64,000 bases of DNA. Source: Bacteroidales bacterium (GTDB taxonomy: Bacteria > Bacteroidota > Bacteroidia > Bacteroidales > UBA932). The notes below the pieces were generated by a model that was not told the origin of the DNA, searched no databases, and saw nothing but the letters and a program-made list of their open reading frames with translations. Every line of letters starts with the position of its first letter. Positions within the stretch are counted from its first letter, which is position 1. The stretch covers positions 1 through 64,000 of the forward strand of contig JAGBHM010000024.1 of the NCBI GenBank assembly GCA_017935505.1, read 5' to 3'. The position numbers were made by a program, and so were the translations under genes. Below are positions 46,558-56,035 of the stretch, piece by piece.

Positions 46558-47544
46558 ATGGCATTTTTCGGATTATTCGGTAAAAAGAGCAAGGAGGAGA
46601 AAGCCTCATTGGATCAAGGTCTGCAGAAGACCAAAACCGGTATTTTTGATAAGATATCGCGTGCTATTGTGGGCAAGTCCAAAGTGGATGATGATGTGCT
46701 CGACGGCATAGAGGAGGCCCTTATTGCCTCTGATATAGGTGTGGAGACTACTCTTAAGATCATTGATAGCCTTGAAGAGAGGGTTGCCCGTGACAAATTC
46801 ATGAATACAGATGAGCTTTACTCCATTTTGCGTGAGGAGATAGAGGCGTTGCTGAATATTGAGCATAAAGATGATGCTGCTGATGGGGATGATGAGGTAC
46901 AAGAGAATTCGGTGTTTGATTTCTCAAAGAAACCTTATGTGATAATGGTTGTTGGAGTGAATGGAGTGGGTAAAACCACAACTATCGGAAAATTGGCGTC
47001 GAGGCTTAAAAATTCGGGAAAGAAGGTTGTGCTTGGTGCTGCCGACACTTTCAGGGCTGCTGCTGTTGATCAGCTTGTAATATGGAGTGAAAGGGCTGGT
47101 GTGCCTATTGTAAAGCAGGGAATGGGTGCCGATCCTGCCTCGGTTGCATATGATACCCTCAAATCGGCTGTTGCCCAGGATGCGGATGTGGTGCTTATTG
47201 ATACCGCAGGCCGCCTGCATAACAAAATCAATCTGATGAATGAGCTCACAAAAATAAGGAATGTGATGCGTAAAGTTGTTCCTGATGCTCCGCATGAGGT
47301 ACTTCTGGTTCTCGACGGTTCTACAGGTCAGAATGCATACCAGCAGGCTAAGGAGTTTACAAAGGCAACCGATGTAACGGCATTGGCTGTGACAAAACTG
47401 GATGGAACTGCAAAAGGTGGAGTTGTGATTGGTATTGCAGACCAGTTCCAGATTCCGGTGAAGTTCATTGGTGTGGGCGAGAAGATAGAAGATCTGCAGG
47501 TCTTCGACAAGAAGGCATTTGTTGCATCATTATTTAAAGACTAA
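46558..47544 (+). CDS. ftsY: Signal recognition particle receptor FtsY
   Basis: FtsY receives SRP-ribosome complexes at the membrane. The 328-residue protein has the helical N domain and a short acidic segment (104-116), not the long A domain of E. coli. The G domain carries GVNGVGKT at 133-140, DTFRAAAVDQL, DTAGRLHNK and TKLDGTAKGG. pheT follows after 15 bases. Confidence 0.97.
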   Translation: MAFFGLFGKKSKEEKASLDQGLQKTKTGIFDKISRAIVGKSKVDDDVLDGIEEALIASDIGVETTLKIIDSLEERVARDKFMNTDELYSILREEIEALLNIEHKDDAADGDDEVQENSVFDFSKKPYVIMVVGVNGVGKTTTIGKLASRLKNSGKKVVLGAADTFRAAAVDQLVIWSERAGVPIVKQGMGADPASVAYDTLKSAVAQDADVVLIDTAGRLHNKINLMNELTKIRNVMRKVVPDAPHEVLLVLDGSTGQNAYQQAKEFTKATDVTALAVTKLDGTAKGGVVIGIADQFQIPVKFIGVGEKIEDLQVFDKKAFVASLFKD

Positions 47545-47559
47545 TAAATTTCTAAAGAT

Positions 47560-50070
47560 ATGGATATTTCGTACAATTGGTTAAAGGAGTATGTAGATTT
47601 CAATCTTGCACCGGCAGAGGTTGAGACAATTTTGAATTCTATCGGTTTGGAGGTAGAGGGAGTTGAGGTGAGGGAGGAGATTCCCGGTGGATTAGCTGGT
47701 GTTATCGTGGCAGAAGTGTTGGAGTGCAATGATCATCCAGATTCGGACCATCTTCATGTAACAAAGGTAAATACAGGCGAAGGCGAACCTTTGCAGATTG
47801 TTTGTGGAGCGCCTAATGTAGCTGCAGGCCAGAAAGTTATGCTCGCAACACTAAATACAAAACTTACTTATAGCGACGGTTCTGAGATAAAAATCAAGAA
47901 GTCGAAAATACGTGGAGTCGAGAGTTTTGGAATGTTGTGCGCTGAGGATGAGCTGGGAATAGGCCATAACCATGAGGGAATTATGATTCTCGATCCTTCT
48001 GCAGTTCCTGGAACTCCGGCAAAAGATTATCTGAATCTTAAAACCGATACAGTATTTACAATAGGCCTTACTCCAAACAGAGTTGATGCCGCTTCACATA
48101 TAGGTGTTGCCAGAGATTTGAGCGCCTATCTTTCACTGAATGGAAAAGGTGGAAAACTTACATATCCGAGTGTAGATGGCTTTAAACCAGGAGAGAAGAA
48201 TGAGGGGGCCATACAGATAGAGGTGAAGGCAAAAGAGGCTGCTCCAAGATATTCAGGCCTCACTATAAAGGGTGTGAAGGTTGGCGAGTCTCCAGATTGG
48301 CTGAAGGCAAAACTGCAGGCTGTGGGACAGCGTCCTATAAACCTTGTAGTGGATGTTACAAACTTCGTTCTGCAGGAGATGGGACAGCCTATGCATGCTT
48401 TTGATGCAGACAAAATTGAGGGCGGAAAGGTTGTAGTGGATTTCTGTGCAAAGGGTACAAAATTCACCACACTCGACGGAGTGGAGCGTGAACTGGATGA
48501 CAAAGACCTCATGATATGCAATGTGAACAGACCTATGTGTATTGCCGGTGTCTTTGGAGGACTTGAGAGTGGCGTTACAACTGATACTGTAAATGTATTC
48601 CTTGAGAGCGCATACTTCAACCCTGTATATGTAAGGAAGACCTCAAAAAGACATATACTCAAGACTGATGCATCATTCAGATACGAGAGAGGTTGTGACC
48701 CTATGATCACAGTATATGCCATCAAACGTGCTGCAATGCTTATACAGGAGTATGGTGGCGGTGAGATAATAGGAGATATTGAGGATATAGTTTCAATACC
48801 TGTAGAGAAGAAGGTTGTAGAGCTGGATTATGCAAGAATGGAGAGACTTATCGGAAAGAAGATAGGAAATGATGTAATCAAAAATATTCTTGCATCACTT
48901 GAAATGGAGTTTGTAGAAGAGTCGGAGCAGGGTGTTACAGTGAAGGTTCCTACATACCGTGTTGATGTATACAGAGAGTGTGATGTTGTTGAAGATGTAT
49001 TGAGAATCTACGGCTACAACAATGTTGAGCTGCCATCTACAGTAAAAGCTTCAATCAATACCACTCCAAAACCGGATCCTGAGAGGGTAAGGAGCCTTGC
49101 TTCTGAGTTCATGGCTGCAAACGGATTCATGGAGATGATGAACAACTCGCTTACCAAGAGCGATTATTATGCACATTTGAAAACCTATCCTCAGGAGAAA
49201 TGTGCCATGATCCTCAATCCTTTGAGCTCTGATCTCAACTGCATGCGCCAGACACTTCTGCTCAACGGTCTTGAAGTTATAGCATATAATATAAACCGAC
49301 AGATGCCTGATCTGAAACTCTTTGAGTATGGAAATGTATACTCTTTCGATAAAGATTATGTGCAGCCGGAGAATATCAAGGAACCTGAATTCAATGTGAA
49401 CGGTGCTCCTTTGCGCAAAAATGCAGAATTGAAGAAATACTCAGAGGAGCCACGCTTCTCAATATTCATTACAGGAAACGGCGTGCAGTCGTGGAGAAAC
49501 CGTACAGCAAGCGGAAACTACTTCACATTGAAGGGATATGTTGAACTGATGCTCAGAAAATTTGGAGTTGATGTGCAGAACCTTGAGTATGCCCTTGCTC
49601 CTGCAGACCTCTTCTCTGAAGGCCTTTCATACATGGCAAACGGAAAAGAGCTGGCTACAATGGGAACAATAGCTCCTGCAAGATTGAAACAGTTTGGCAT
49701 AAAACAACCTGTATTTGCAGCTGAAATCAGATGGAATGTGCTCTTGAAACTTATCAAAAAGAACAAAGTGCAGTATAAGGAGCTTCCTAAATATCCTGAG
49801 GTTAAGAGAGACCTTGCATTGCTTCTCAACAAGGATGTTTCATTTGCAGAGATCCGCAAAGCTGCATTTGCAGCTGAGAAGAAGTTGCTCAAGAGCGTAA
49901 CTCTGTTTGATGTATATACAGGTGACAAGATTCCTGAGGGCAAGAAGCAGTATGCTGTAAGCTTTGTATTGCAGGATCTTGAGAAGACTCTTACCGACAA
50001 GGCAGTGGAGGCCATCATGGCAAAATTGCTCAAGACATTTGAGGATAAGTTTGGTGCAACATTGAGATAG
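47560..50070 (+). CDS. pheT: Phenylalanyl-tRNA synthetase beta subunit
   Basis: PheT is the larger subunit of the alpha2-beta2 PheRS and carries editing and tRNA-binding parts. The 836-residue protein has the N-terminal tRNA-binding (EMAP-like) domain about 40-155 with VLECNDHPDSDHLHV and CGAPNV, then B3/B4 and B5 domains. The catalytic-like core (SFRYERGCDP) and a C-terminal ferredoxin-fold anticodon-binding domain with YPEVKRDLALL follow. The alpha subunit gene pheS is not in the window. Confidence 0.96.
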   Translation: MDISYNWLKEYVDFNLAPAEVETILNSIGLEVEGVEVREEIPGGLAGVIVAEVLECNDHPDSDHLHVTKVNTGEGEPLQIVCGAPNVAAGQKVMLATLNTKLTYSDGSEIKIKKSKIRGVESFGMLCAEDELGIGHNHEGIMILDPSAVPGTPAKDYLNLKTDTVFTIGLTPNRVDAASHIGVARDLSAYLSLNGKGGKLTYPSVDGFKPGEKNEGAIQIEVKAKEAAPRYSGLTIKGVKVGESPDWLKAKLQAVGQRPINLVVDVTNFVLQEMGQPMHAFDADKIEGGKVVVDFCAKGTKFTTLDGVERELDDKDLMICNVNRPMCIAGVFGGLESGVTTDTVNVFLESAYFNPVYVRKTSKRHILKTDASFRYERGCDPMITVYAIKRAAMLIQEYGGGEIIGDIEDIVSIPVEKKVVELDYARMERLIGKKIGNDVIKNILASLEMEFVEESEQGVTVKVPTYRVDVYRECDVVEDVLRIYGYNNVELPSTVKASINTTPKPDPERVRSLASEFMAANGFMEMMNNSLTKSDYYAHLKTYPQEKCAMILNPLSSDLNCMRQTLLLNGLEVIAYNINRQMPDLKLFEYGNVYSFDKDYVQPENIKEPEFNVNGAPLRKNAELKKYSEEPRFSIFITGNGVQSWRNRTASGNYFTLKGYVELMLRKFGVDVQNLEYALAPADLFSEGLSYMANGKELATMGTIAPARLKQFGIKQPVFAAEIRWNVLLKLIKKNKVQYKELPKYPEVKRDLALLLNKDVSFAEIRKAAFAAEKKLLKSVTLFDVYTGDKIPEGKKQYAVSFVLQDLEKTLTDKAVEAIMAKLLKTFEDKFGATLR

Positions 50071-50105
50071 TTGCTTTTGAACTAACCTGCCATAAGTGTT
50101 GTTTA

Positions 50106-50137
50106 AATCCCGACAGTTGCAGAAGACTGTCGGGATT
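50106..50137 (+). terminator. Terminator of ftsY-pheT
   Basis: AATCCCGACAGT (50106-50117) pairs perfectly with ACTGTCGGGATT (50126-50137) and a T-rich tract follows. It lies inside the longer possible frame of the next gene, which supports the later start there. Confidence 0.88.
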
Positions 50138-50161
50138 ATTTATTTAAAAATAGTGAAGAGT

Positions 50162-51241
50162 ATGAAAAAGCAACTATTGGCAGGAGTTCTGTTTGTGGCA
50201 GGTATGACTGTATCGTTCCATCTGCCGGCCTGTACAGGAATTGGTTTGAAGGCTAAAGATGGAGGCTATGTAATGGCAAGAACAATGGAGTGGGCAGGAC
50301 CTTATGTCCCTTATGGATATGTTACAATTCCAAGAGGTGAGGAGATTGTCTCCTATACTCCGCAGGGACAGAACGGACTCCATTTCAAAGCTAAATATGG
50401 TGTTGCAGGCATTGCTCCGCAACAGAAGGAGTTTATTATTGAAGGCTTAAATGAGACAGGACTTTCGGCAGGATTGTTCTATTTCCCTAAATTTGGAAAA
50501 TATGCCCAGTATAATGCGGCAGAGAATGGACGTACGCTGGCCGATCTGCAGTTTGTTTCATGGGTTTTGAGCCAGTTCTCCTCAATAGATCAGGTGAAAG
50601 AGGCTTTGGATGGAGTGACCGTTGTTTCAGTTTCGGTTGGCGGAGATTCATCTACAGTGCACTGGAGGATAGGCGAAAAGAGCGGCCGTCAGGTAGTTCT
50701 TGAATTTATAGATGGCAAAGCTGTATTTTACGAAAATCCGGTTGGCGTGCTTACAAACGGCCCTTCGTTCAATTGGCATCTGACCAATCTGAGCAATTAT
50801 ATAAATATATATCCGGGAGCTGCCAAGGATAATGAGTGGGGAGATTATATGCTTGCCCCTATAAGCGGCGGATCCGGTGCTTTGGGACTCCCTGGTGACA
50901 TGACATCACCATCTCGATTTGTGAGGATAGCCTATTTTAAGGCAACTGCTCCGCAATTGGCAACCTCCTATAAAACAGTGATGCAGTGTTTCCACATACT
51001 CAATAATTTTGATATTCCGATAGGGGTGGAGCACCCTCTTGGAGAGGCTCCCGATGTGCCGAGTGCAACGCCATGCACCGCTGTAAGTGATCTGTCGGGT
51101 TTGAAATTATATTACAGGACAACCTATAACAGCAATATACGCTGCATCGATCTGGTTTCAATAGATTTCAGCAGCGTAAAGTATGAGTTCCATCCTCTTG
51201 ATGCAAGGCTTGAACAGCCGGTTGAGATGGTTAAATTCTAA
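50162..51241 (+). CDS. Secreted C59 choloylglycine hydrolase / penicillin V acylase family protein
   Basis: This Ntn-hydrolase family cleaves amide bonds of conjugated bile salts, penicillin V or acyl-homoserine lactones. From the ATG at 50162 the protein has 359 residues: a signal peptide of 23 residues ending LPA, then Cys24, the expected N-terminal nucleophile (CTGIGLKAKDGG). The family MARTMEWAG, NETGLSAGLFYFP, SVGGDSSTVHWRI and VLTNGPSFNWHLTNL segments follow. Substrate class cannot be chosen from sequence alone. The frame from 50096 crosses the pheT terminator and was rejected. Confidence 0.87.
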   Translation: MKKQLLAGVLFVAGMTVSFHLPACTGIGLKAKDGGYVMARTMEWAGPYVPYGYVTIPRGEEIVSYTPQGQNGLHFKAKYGVAGIAPQQKEFIIEGLNETGLSAGLFYFPKFGKYAQYNAAENGRTLADLQFVSWVLSQFSSIDQVKEALDGVTVVSVSVGGDSSTVHWRIGEKSGRQVVLEFIDGKAVFYENPVGVLTNGPSFNWHLTNLSNYINIYPGAAKDNEWGDYMLAPISGGSGALGLPGDMTSPSRFVRIAYFKATAPQLATSYKTVMQCFHILNNFDIPIGVEHPLGEAPDVPSATPCTAVSDLSGLKLYYRTTYNSNIRCIDLVSIDFSSVKYEFHPLDARLEQPVEMVKF

Positions 51242-52107
51242 TAATAGCTCACGGTTTTCTGTTCCAGCTCGCTGAGCAGGTTGTTTGCCAGACGGCTTGC
51301 TCCGAGGCGGAACAGCTCCTTGTTGAGCCACTCCTTGCCAAGGATTGTATCAACTATGGCGTAATAACATAGAGCATCTTTTGCGGCCACCATACCGCCA
51401 GCAGGCTTGAAACCTATTTTCTTGCCTGTTTTTTTATAGTATGCATTTATGCATTCACACATTACAATTGCAGCCATAGGTGTTGCGGCAGGCTCCTGCT
51501 TTCCAGTTGAAGTCTTTATGAAGTCGGCGCCGGCCTCCATTGCAAGAAACGATGCTGCAGCAATGTTTTCAGGAGTGGCCAATGCACCTGTTTCGAGGAT
51601 AACTTTAAGGTGCCTGTTGCCTACAACCGCCTTTATTCTTTTTATCTCATCGGCCGCTTTCTGGTAATCTCCGGCAAGGAATGAATTGAGGGCCAATACA
51701 ATATCAACCTCATCGGCTCCCTGCTCAATAGCCATTTTGCACTCAAGCTCCTTTACCTCTATAAAACTCTGTGCATTTGGAAAAACTGCAGCCACAACTG
51801 TAACATTCACATCAGGCGCAGTCAGCGACTCTTTTACATATTTGCCGAGGTTGGGATATATGCAGATTGAAGCCGGTGTAGGGTATTCGGGATATTGGCT
51901 CTTGAATTTGTTCACTTTTTGAGCAAGTGCCGAAACTTTCGAAGGAGTATCGGAGCTGTTCAGTGTAGTGAGGTCCATAATCCCCAGACATGCTGAAAGG
52001 TTCTCCCGTGTATTCCAATTGTCGAGATTTGCATGTATTACCGACAATTTTTTATCAATCTCCTCAATGTCCGGAGTGTATCCGAATCTGTCAAAATACT
52101 CTTTCAT
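51238..52107 (-). CDS. deoC: Deoxyribose-phosphate aldolase
   Basis: DeoC cleaves 2-deoxyribose 5-phosphate to glyceraldehyde 3-phosphate and acetaldehyde in nucleoside salvage. The 289-residue TIM barrel has the Schiff-base Lys198 in GADFIKTSTGK and the second active lysine Lys234 in GFKPAGG. About 50 residues precede the usual core. It is the last gene of the five-gene operon beginning at 55355, and its stop codon overlaps the convergent C59 gene by 4 bases. Confidence 0.95.
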   Translation of the reverse strand: MKEYFDRFGYTPDIEEIDKKLSVIHANLDNWNTRENLSACLGIMDLTTLNSSDTPSKVSALAQKVNKFKSQYPEYPTPASICIYPNLGKYVKESLTAPDVNVTVVAAVFPNAQSFIEVKELECKMAIEQGADEVDIVLALNSFLAGDYQKAADEIKRIKAVVGNRHLKVILETGALATPENIAAASFLAMEAGADFIKTSTGKQEPAATPMAAIVMCECINAYYKKTGKKIGFKPAGGMVAAKDALCYYAIVDTILGKEWLNKELFRLGASRLANNLLSELEQKTVSYY

Positions 52108-52134
52108 AATCAGTTACTGTATTATATTTTCTTG

Positions 52135-52587
52135 TTACTCTTTTCTTTTTGAATCTATCAGTATTGTCACCGGGCCGTCGTTTATGAGTGAAACCTTCAT
52201 GTCGGCACCAAATACACCGGTCTCAATCTTTTTGCCCATAGCCTCCTGAAGGCTCTTTATGAATGCTTCATACAAAGGAACTGATATCTCAGGTTTTGCA
52301 GCCTTTATATATGAAGGCCTGTTGCCTTTTGCTGTAAGTGCATGCAGGGTAAACTGGCTTATCAGCAGAATATCACCGCCTGCATCCAATATTGAGCGGT
52401 TCATTACTCCGTCCTCATCATCAAAGATGCGGAGGTTTACAATCTTCTTTGTGAGCCATGCAATATCTTCGGCGCCGTCGGCCTCCTCTATTCCAACAAG
52501 AATCATCAGACCATTCCCGATCTCTCCGGCAATATTGCCCTCTATTTTTACATTTGCTTCTGTAACACGTTGTATGACAACTCGCAT
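52135..52587 (-). CDS. dtd: D-aminoacyl-tRNA deacylase
   Basis: Dtd hydrolyses D-amino acids (and glycine) wrongly attached to tRNA. The 150-residue protein shows MRVVIQRV at the N-terminus, the SQFTLHA active-site motif and NDGPVT near the C-terminus (the cross-subunit Gly-Pro). It lies 19 bases downstream of the radical SAM gene. Confidence 0.96.
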   Translation of the reverse strand: MRVVIQRVTEANVKIEGNIAGEIGNGLMILVGIEEADGAEDIAWLTKKIVNLRIFDDEDGVMNRSILDAGGDILLISQFTLHALTAKGNRPSYIKAAKPEISVPLYEAFIKSLQEAMGKKIETGVFGADMKVSLINDGPVTILIDSKRKE

Positions 52588-52606
52588 AATCGTTCCAGTT
52601 TGTGTT

Positions 52607-53383
52607 TTACCCTTTTATTTGAATATTGAATCCCTCATCAAGTAGAGGCTGAGCAATCTCCTTCATCTGCTCAACTGTAACTTTCTGCAGGTTTTGTGCA
52701 GGGGTTTCACGGTCGATGGTATACATCATTATCTCACGTGGTTTGAGCTCTCTTACAAGCTCTCTCCATGCTTGGCAATGTTCAGGATTGATACAGTCAA
52801 TTATCTTGCCGTCGACCTCACCTTTAAGGAACATGGTCTGCAGTATGAAGTTATTGTTGAAGAGTTTGATGTTCTCTATGGCATCCTTGAGCGAGTATGC
52901 GGCATTAGGACGGTCAATCAGCTTCACCATCTCTTCGAGCGGTGAGTCTATTTTAAGGATAGGGTTGTCTATCTTCATCAGAGCTCTCCTTACCCTCTCC
53001 TTGCCCAACTGTGAGGCATTTGTTAGTACGGAAACCTTTGCGTTAGGGAAGATCTCCTCCCTCAATTTTAAAGTAAAATCTATTATAAGGTCAAAATCAG
53101 GATGAAGTGTGGGTTCACCATTGCCTGAGAATGTGATGGTATCGATAGGGGTACCATCCTCCTTGCACTCTCTCAGTTTACTCTCCAGTGCTGCATACAC
53201 ATCCTCTTTTGAAGGGAGTACGGTATCATTTTTTCCATCCTTGTTCCATCCGCATTCGCAATATATACAGTCGAAGCTGCACCATTTGCCGAATTTTGGC
53301 AGAAGGTTCACTCCCAGGGAATTTCCCAGTCTGCGGCTCTTAATTGGACCAAAAACTATATGGTTGAACAGAATTGTAGACAT
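52607..53383 (-). CDS. Radical SAM protein
   Basis: A 258-residue radical SAM enzyme with the [4Fe-4S] motif CxxxCxxC at Cys35, Cys39 and Cys42 (KWCSFDCIYC). FSGNGEPTLH provides the SAM-binding GGE-like part. The opening FGPIKSRRLGNSLGVN matches the COG0731-like group, whose members act on varied substrates, some on tRNA. Position next to dtd hints at tRNA-linked work but is weak evidence. Confidence 0.85.
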   Translation of the reverse strand: MSTILFNHIVFGPIKSRRLGNSLGVNLLPKFGKWCSFDCIYCECGWNKDGKNDTVLPSKEDVYAALESKLRECKEDGTPIDTITFSGNGEPTLHPDFDLIIDFTLKLREEIFPNAKVSVLTNASQLGKERVRRALMKIDNPILKIDSPLEEMVKLIDRPNAAYSLKDAIENIKLFNNNFILQTMFLKGEVDGKIIDCINPEHCQAWRELVRELKPREIMMYTIDRETPAQNLQKVTVEQMKEIAQPLLDEGFNIQIKG

Positions 53384-53400
53384 CTCTTTCTCTTTTTTTG

Positions 53401-54588
53401 TTATACAAGTCTCTTTGAACGGCTCTTTTCAGTAAGTTGGAACTTCTCCCAATCAATATTGTCTATCAAAACAATGCCAGGTCTCTTGCCAACTTCAAAA
53501 CTGCCAAGTTCATTTTCAAAACCGATGGCCTTTGCTCCGTTCAGGCAGGCCCATGTGAGAATTTCATCAAGCCCGATATGCGGAAAATGTTTGTGCAGAC
53601 ACTTTATCTCCTCCACAATGGAGAGGATATGGTTGCTCGACAGGCTGTCGGTTCCCAGACATATTGCCAAATTGTTTTTCCTCATCAAATCGAGAGGTGG
53701 CAGTTGCCTGTGGATGAAAATATTTGAAAGCGGACAAATTGTCCAGAACGGCTCTGCCAAATTTTCAAGTGCCGCATCAATGCTCTTCTGGTTTGTTGCA
53801 ACATTGTGCACGAGCATTATTCTTCCCTGTACCGGTTTTGATGAGAAGGATAGAAGTCTCTCGATGAAATAGAGCAGGGCAGGCTCTCCGGTAACCGGAG
53901 GAGTTGGCAGGTTTCTTCCCTTATAGTTGTCTGCCAAAGCTCCTGTGCCTGAGATAATGAGATCTTCCTCTTCCTGGCTCTCCTGACTGTGGTACGACAG
54001 AAAACCGCTTTTAAGTCCTTCCTGGGCCGCGCGGGCAAGAAGCAGAGGGCTCATTGTGTAGCATGAATGCGGAGTTATGGCGGCATTTATGCCATATTCT
54101 GCAGTCTTCTTCTCGAGCTCCTTTCCGCTCTCTATCACCTCTTCTGCCTCTTCTGGAAGGGTTCCGAACAGCTCTATGAACGATCTTGTCTTGAGCGGCG
54201 ATTTGGACTTTATGTCAAAGCTCTCGTCACAGTTGCTTATATCGCCCATTGCGCTTACACCCTGGCTGTACAGCTGATCAAACTGCTCCTCAAGAGCCTT
54301 TATGCGTTCCGGCTTCTCTGCAGAAGAGCGCAGCTCATTTATCTGGTTGATGAATCCACTCATGCCGGTTGCCTCTTTGAACAATCCCTTCAGGTGCGAT
54401 AGCTCAATATGGCAGTGGGCATTTGTAAAGCCAGGGCAGAGGATTCCGTTATAAAATTCGGTATCCTGGCACTCGCCGTCGAGCTGGCCTATTTCTGTTA
54501 CTGTGCCGTTATCATCAACAACCACATAGCCGTTCTTTATAGGTTTTGATGCAATAGGAAATATATAATTTGCTGCTATCTTTCTCAT
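53401..54588 (-). CDS. Amidohydrolase of the cytosine/aminofutalosine deaminase group
   Basis: The 395-residue metal-dependent deaminase has the zinc-binding NAHCHIELSH with His58 and His60. HSCYTMSP (substrate-side histidine), LVHNVAT and the late GTDSLSSN aspartate follow. This pattern fits 6-amino-6-deoxyfutalosine, SAH or guanine deaminases of the same superfamily. A role in menaquinone synthesis by the futalosine route is possible but no other men/mqn gene is in view. Its start overlaps the DUF4296 stop by 4 bases, so they are translationally coupled. Confidence 0.8.
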   Translation of the reverse strand: MRKIAANYIFPIASKPIKNGYVVVDDNGTVTEIGQLDGECQDTEFYNGILCPGFTNAHCHIELSHLKGLFKEATGMSGFINQINELRSSAEKPERIKALEEQFDQLYSQGVSAMGDISNCDESFDIKSKSPLKTRSFIELFGTLPEEAEEVIESGKELEKKTAEYGINAAITPHSCYTMSPLLLARAAQEGLKSGFLSYHSQESQEEEDLIISGTGALADNYKGRNLPTPPVTGEPALLYFIERLLSFSSKPVQGRIMLVHNVATNQKSIDAALENLAEPFWTICPLSNIFIHRQLPPLDLMRKNNLAICLGTDSLSSNHILSIVEEIKCLHKHFPHIGLDEILTWACLNGAKAIGFENELGSFEVGKRPGIVLIDNIDWEKFQLTEKSRSKRLV

Positions 54589-55355
54589 TTTGTTCTTTTT
54601 TTCAATCTTTCTTCCTCCATTTTCTTGGAAATCTCATATTTGGCCATATCCGGCTTTGCCTTTCTCATCTCCTGTATCCTTTTTCTCGCCTTCTGTTGGG
54701 GAGTATAATCTTTTTCCAGTAGCCTTTGTCGCTCAATTCTTTCGGTATAAATCAGATAATCACGCTGCAGTATAGGATAGAGTGAGTCTGCCGGAGAGTT
54801 GCCGGTATTGGCCATAATAGTGTTTTCCCACCATATTGCATTTGCAGGAGTGTCAAAAGCAACACTGTCGGTAGGATTCCACTCCTCTTTTGCCTCTGTA
54901 TCCGACAACCATTTGAAGTTCCTCAGGTAAGGTTCTTTCCAGAGCTGGTTCACATGTTTGGCCATTATGCTGTCTTCTGCCCACCATCTCTCTCGGGTTA
55001 CAGGATTCCTTCTGAGCTGCTCATTGAGCTCATCCCTCTGTTTGATAATGGATTTTCTAGCCCTTACATGTATCTTTTTTAGGGCATCACCCTTTTGGAG
55101 ATAGTGCTCCACAGAGTTGCGGTAATCGTTGAATGTATATCCATGCCTCATCACTACAGCCTCATACAGCAGTAATGTATCCATCTGGGCCCTGAATTCG
55201 GGATGTTCCTCAATATATTGGTCTGCAAGGTACATCTCTCCTATAATGCCGGCCATCGTTTTCTGCGGTATAATTGTCTTCCCATTTGAACATGAGGAGA
55301 GCAAAAATATTACTGCTGCAGCGGTAATGTGAAAAATATGGGACAAGTGTTGCAT
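54585..55355 (-). CDS. DUF4296 lipoprotein
   Basis: A 256-residue protein with a lipoprotein signal (hydrophobic about 8-20, lipobox ending at Cys22 in LLSSC). A DUF4296 domain covers about 28-118 (MAGIIGEMYLADQYIEEHPEF and VEHYLQKGDALKKI). A charged, Arg/Glu/Lys-rich C-terminal region follows. Function is unknown. It is the promoter-proximal gene of the operon ending with deoC. Confidence 0.85.
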   Translation of the reverse strand: MQHLSHIFHITAAAVIFLLSSCSNGKTIIPQKTMAGIIGEMYLADQYIEEHPEFRAQMDTLLLYEAVVMRHGYTFNDYRNSVEHYLQKGDALKKIHVRARKSIIKQRDELNEQLRRNPVTRERWWAEDSIMAKHVNQLWKEPYLRNFKWLSDTEAKEEWNPTDSVAFDTPANAIWWENTIMANTGNSPADSLYPILQRDYLIYTERIERQRLLEKDYTPQQKARKRIQEMRKAKPDMAKYEISKKMEEERLKKRTK

Positions 55356-55376
55356 ATAACCTCTCTATATAAACTG

Positions 55377-55407
55377 CAAAGTTAAATTTTATTATTATTT
55401 TTGCCAA
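55377..55407 (-). promoter_or_regulatory. Promoter of the DUF4296-to-deoC operon
   Basis: On the minus strand TTG (55405-55407) and TAACTTTG (55377-55384) are 20 bases apart, about 21 bases before the DUF4296 ATG. It is interleaved with the plus-strand deacetylase promoter. Confidence 0.75.
55396..55403 (+). promoter_or_regulatory. -7 element of the deacetylase-purD operon
   Basis: TATTTTTG, 19 bases before the ATG at 55423. It lies within the spacer of the divergent minus-strand promoter, so the two polymerases would compete. Confidence 0.5.
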
Positions 55408-55422
55408 TTCAAACTATGTAAA

Positions 55423-56034
55423 ATGAAGATCAGACCACCCAAATTCATTAAAAAACTTTTCCCTACATTCATCTGGAATTTCCCTGATGAAAAAGAGGGA
55501 ATCTTCCTGACATTTGACGATGGACCAAGACCTGAGGTAACTCCGTGGTTGCTTGATCTTCTCGACAAATATGATGCAAAGGCTACATTCTTCTGCATAG
55601 GAAAGAATGTGGAGATGTTTCCTGAACTTTTTGAGGAGGTGAAAAGGAGAGGACATGCCGTTGGAAACCACTCATACAGTCATGTGAAAGGGTGGGGCAT
55701 GCCTACAGGCGATTATGTGAGGGATATCGATATTGCGGGGGATATGATAAAATCCAACCTCTTCCGCCCTCCATATGCCAGAATCGGCCCCAACCAGGCA
55801 AGGGTGCTGAATGAGAGGTACCACGCAATCATGTGGAATATATTGAGCCGAGACTATAACAGGGCACTCTCGGGGCAGGCATGTGCAAATAATGTGATTC
55901 CCCATATTGAGGCGGGTGATATAATAGTGTTCCACGACTCGATAAAATGTGCACCAAACTTGTTTGAAGCGCTTCCTCTGGTGCTGGAAGCAATAAAGAA
56001 TAAAGGACTTATCTGTAAAAGAATAGAATTATAA
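55423..56034 (+). CDS. NodB-domain polysaccharide deacetylase
   Basis: The 203-residue protein is a compact carbohydrate esterase family 4 domain that removes N- or O-acetyl groups from polysaccharides such as peptidoglycan. It shows FDDGP (Asp32, Asp33), the zinc histidines His83 and His87 in GNHSYSH, and the RPPYARIGP segment. It lacks a clear signal peptide; the basic N-terminus (KIRPPKFIKKLF) could be a membrane-associated start. purD follows after one base. Confidence 0.92.
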   Translation: MKIRPPKFIKKLFPTFIWNFPDEKEGIFLTFDDGPRPEVTPWLLDLLDKYDAKATFFCIGKNVEMFPELFEEVKRRGHAVGNHSYSHVKGWGMPTGDYVRDIDIAGDMIKSNLFRPPYARIGPNQARVLNERYHAIMWNILSRDYNRALSGQACANNVIPHIEAGDIIVFHDSIKCAPNLFEALPLVLEAIKNKGLICKRIEL

Positions 56035-56035
56035 T

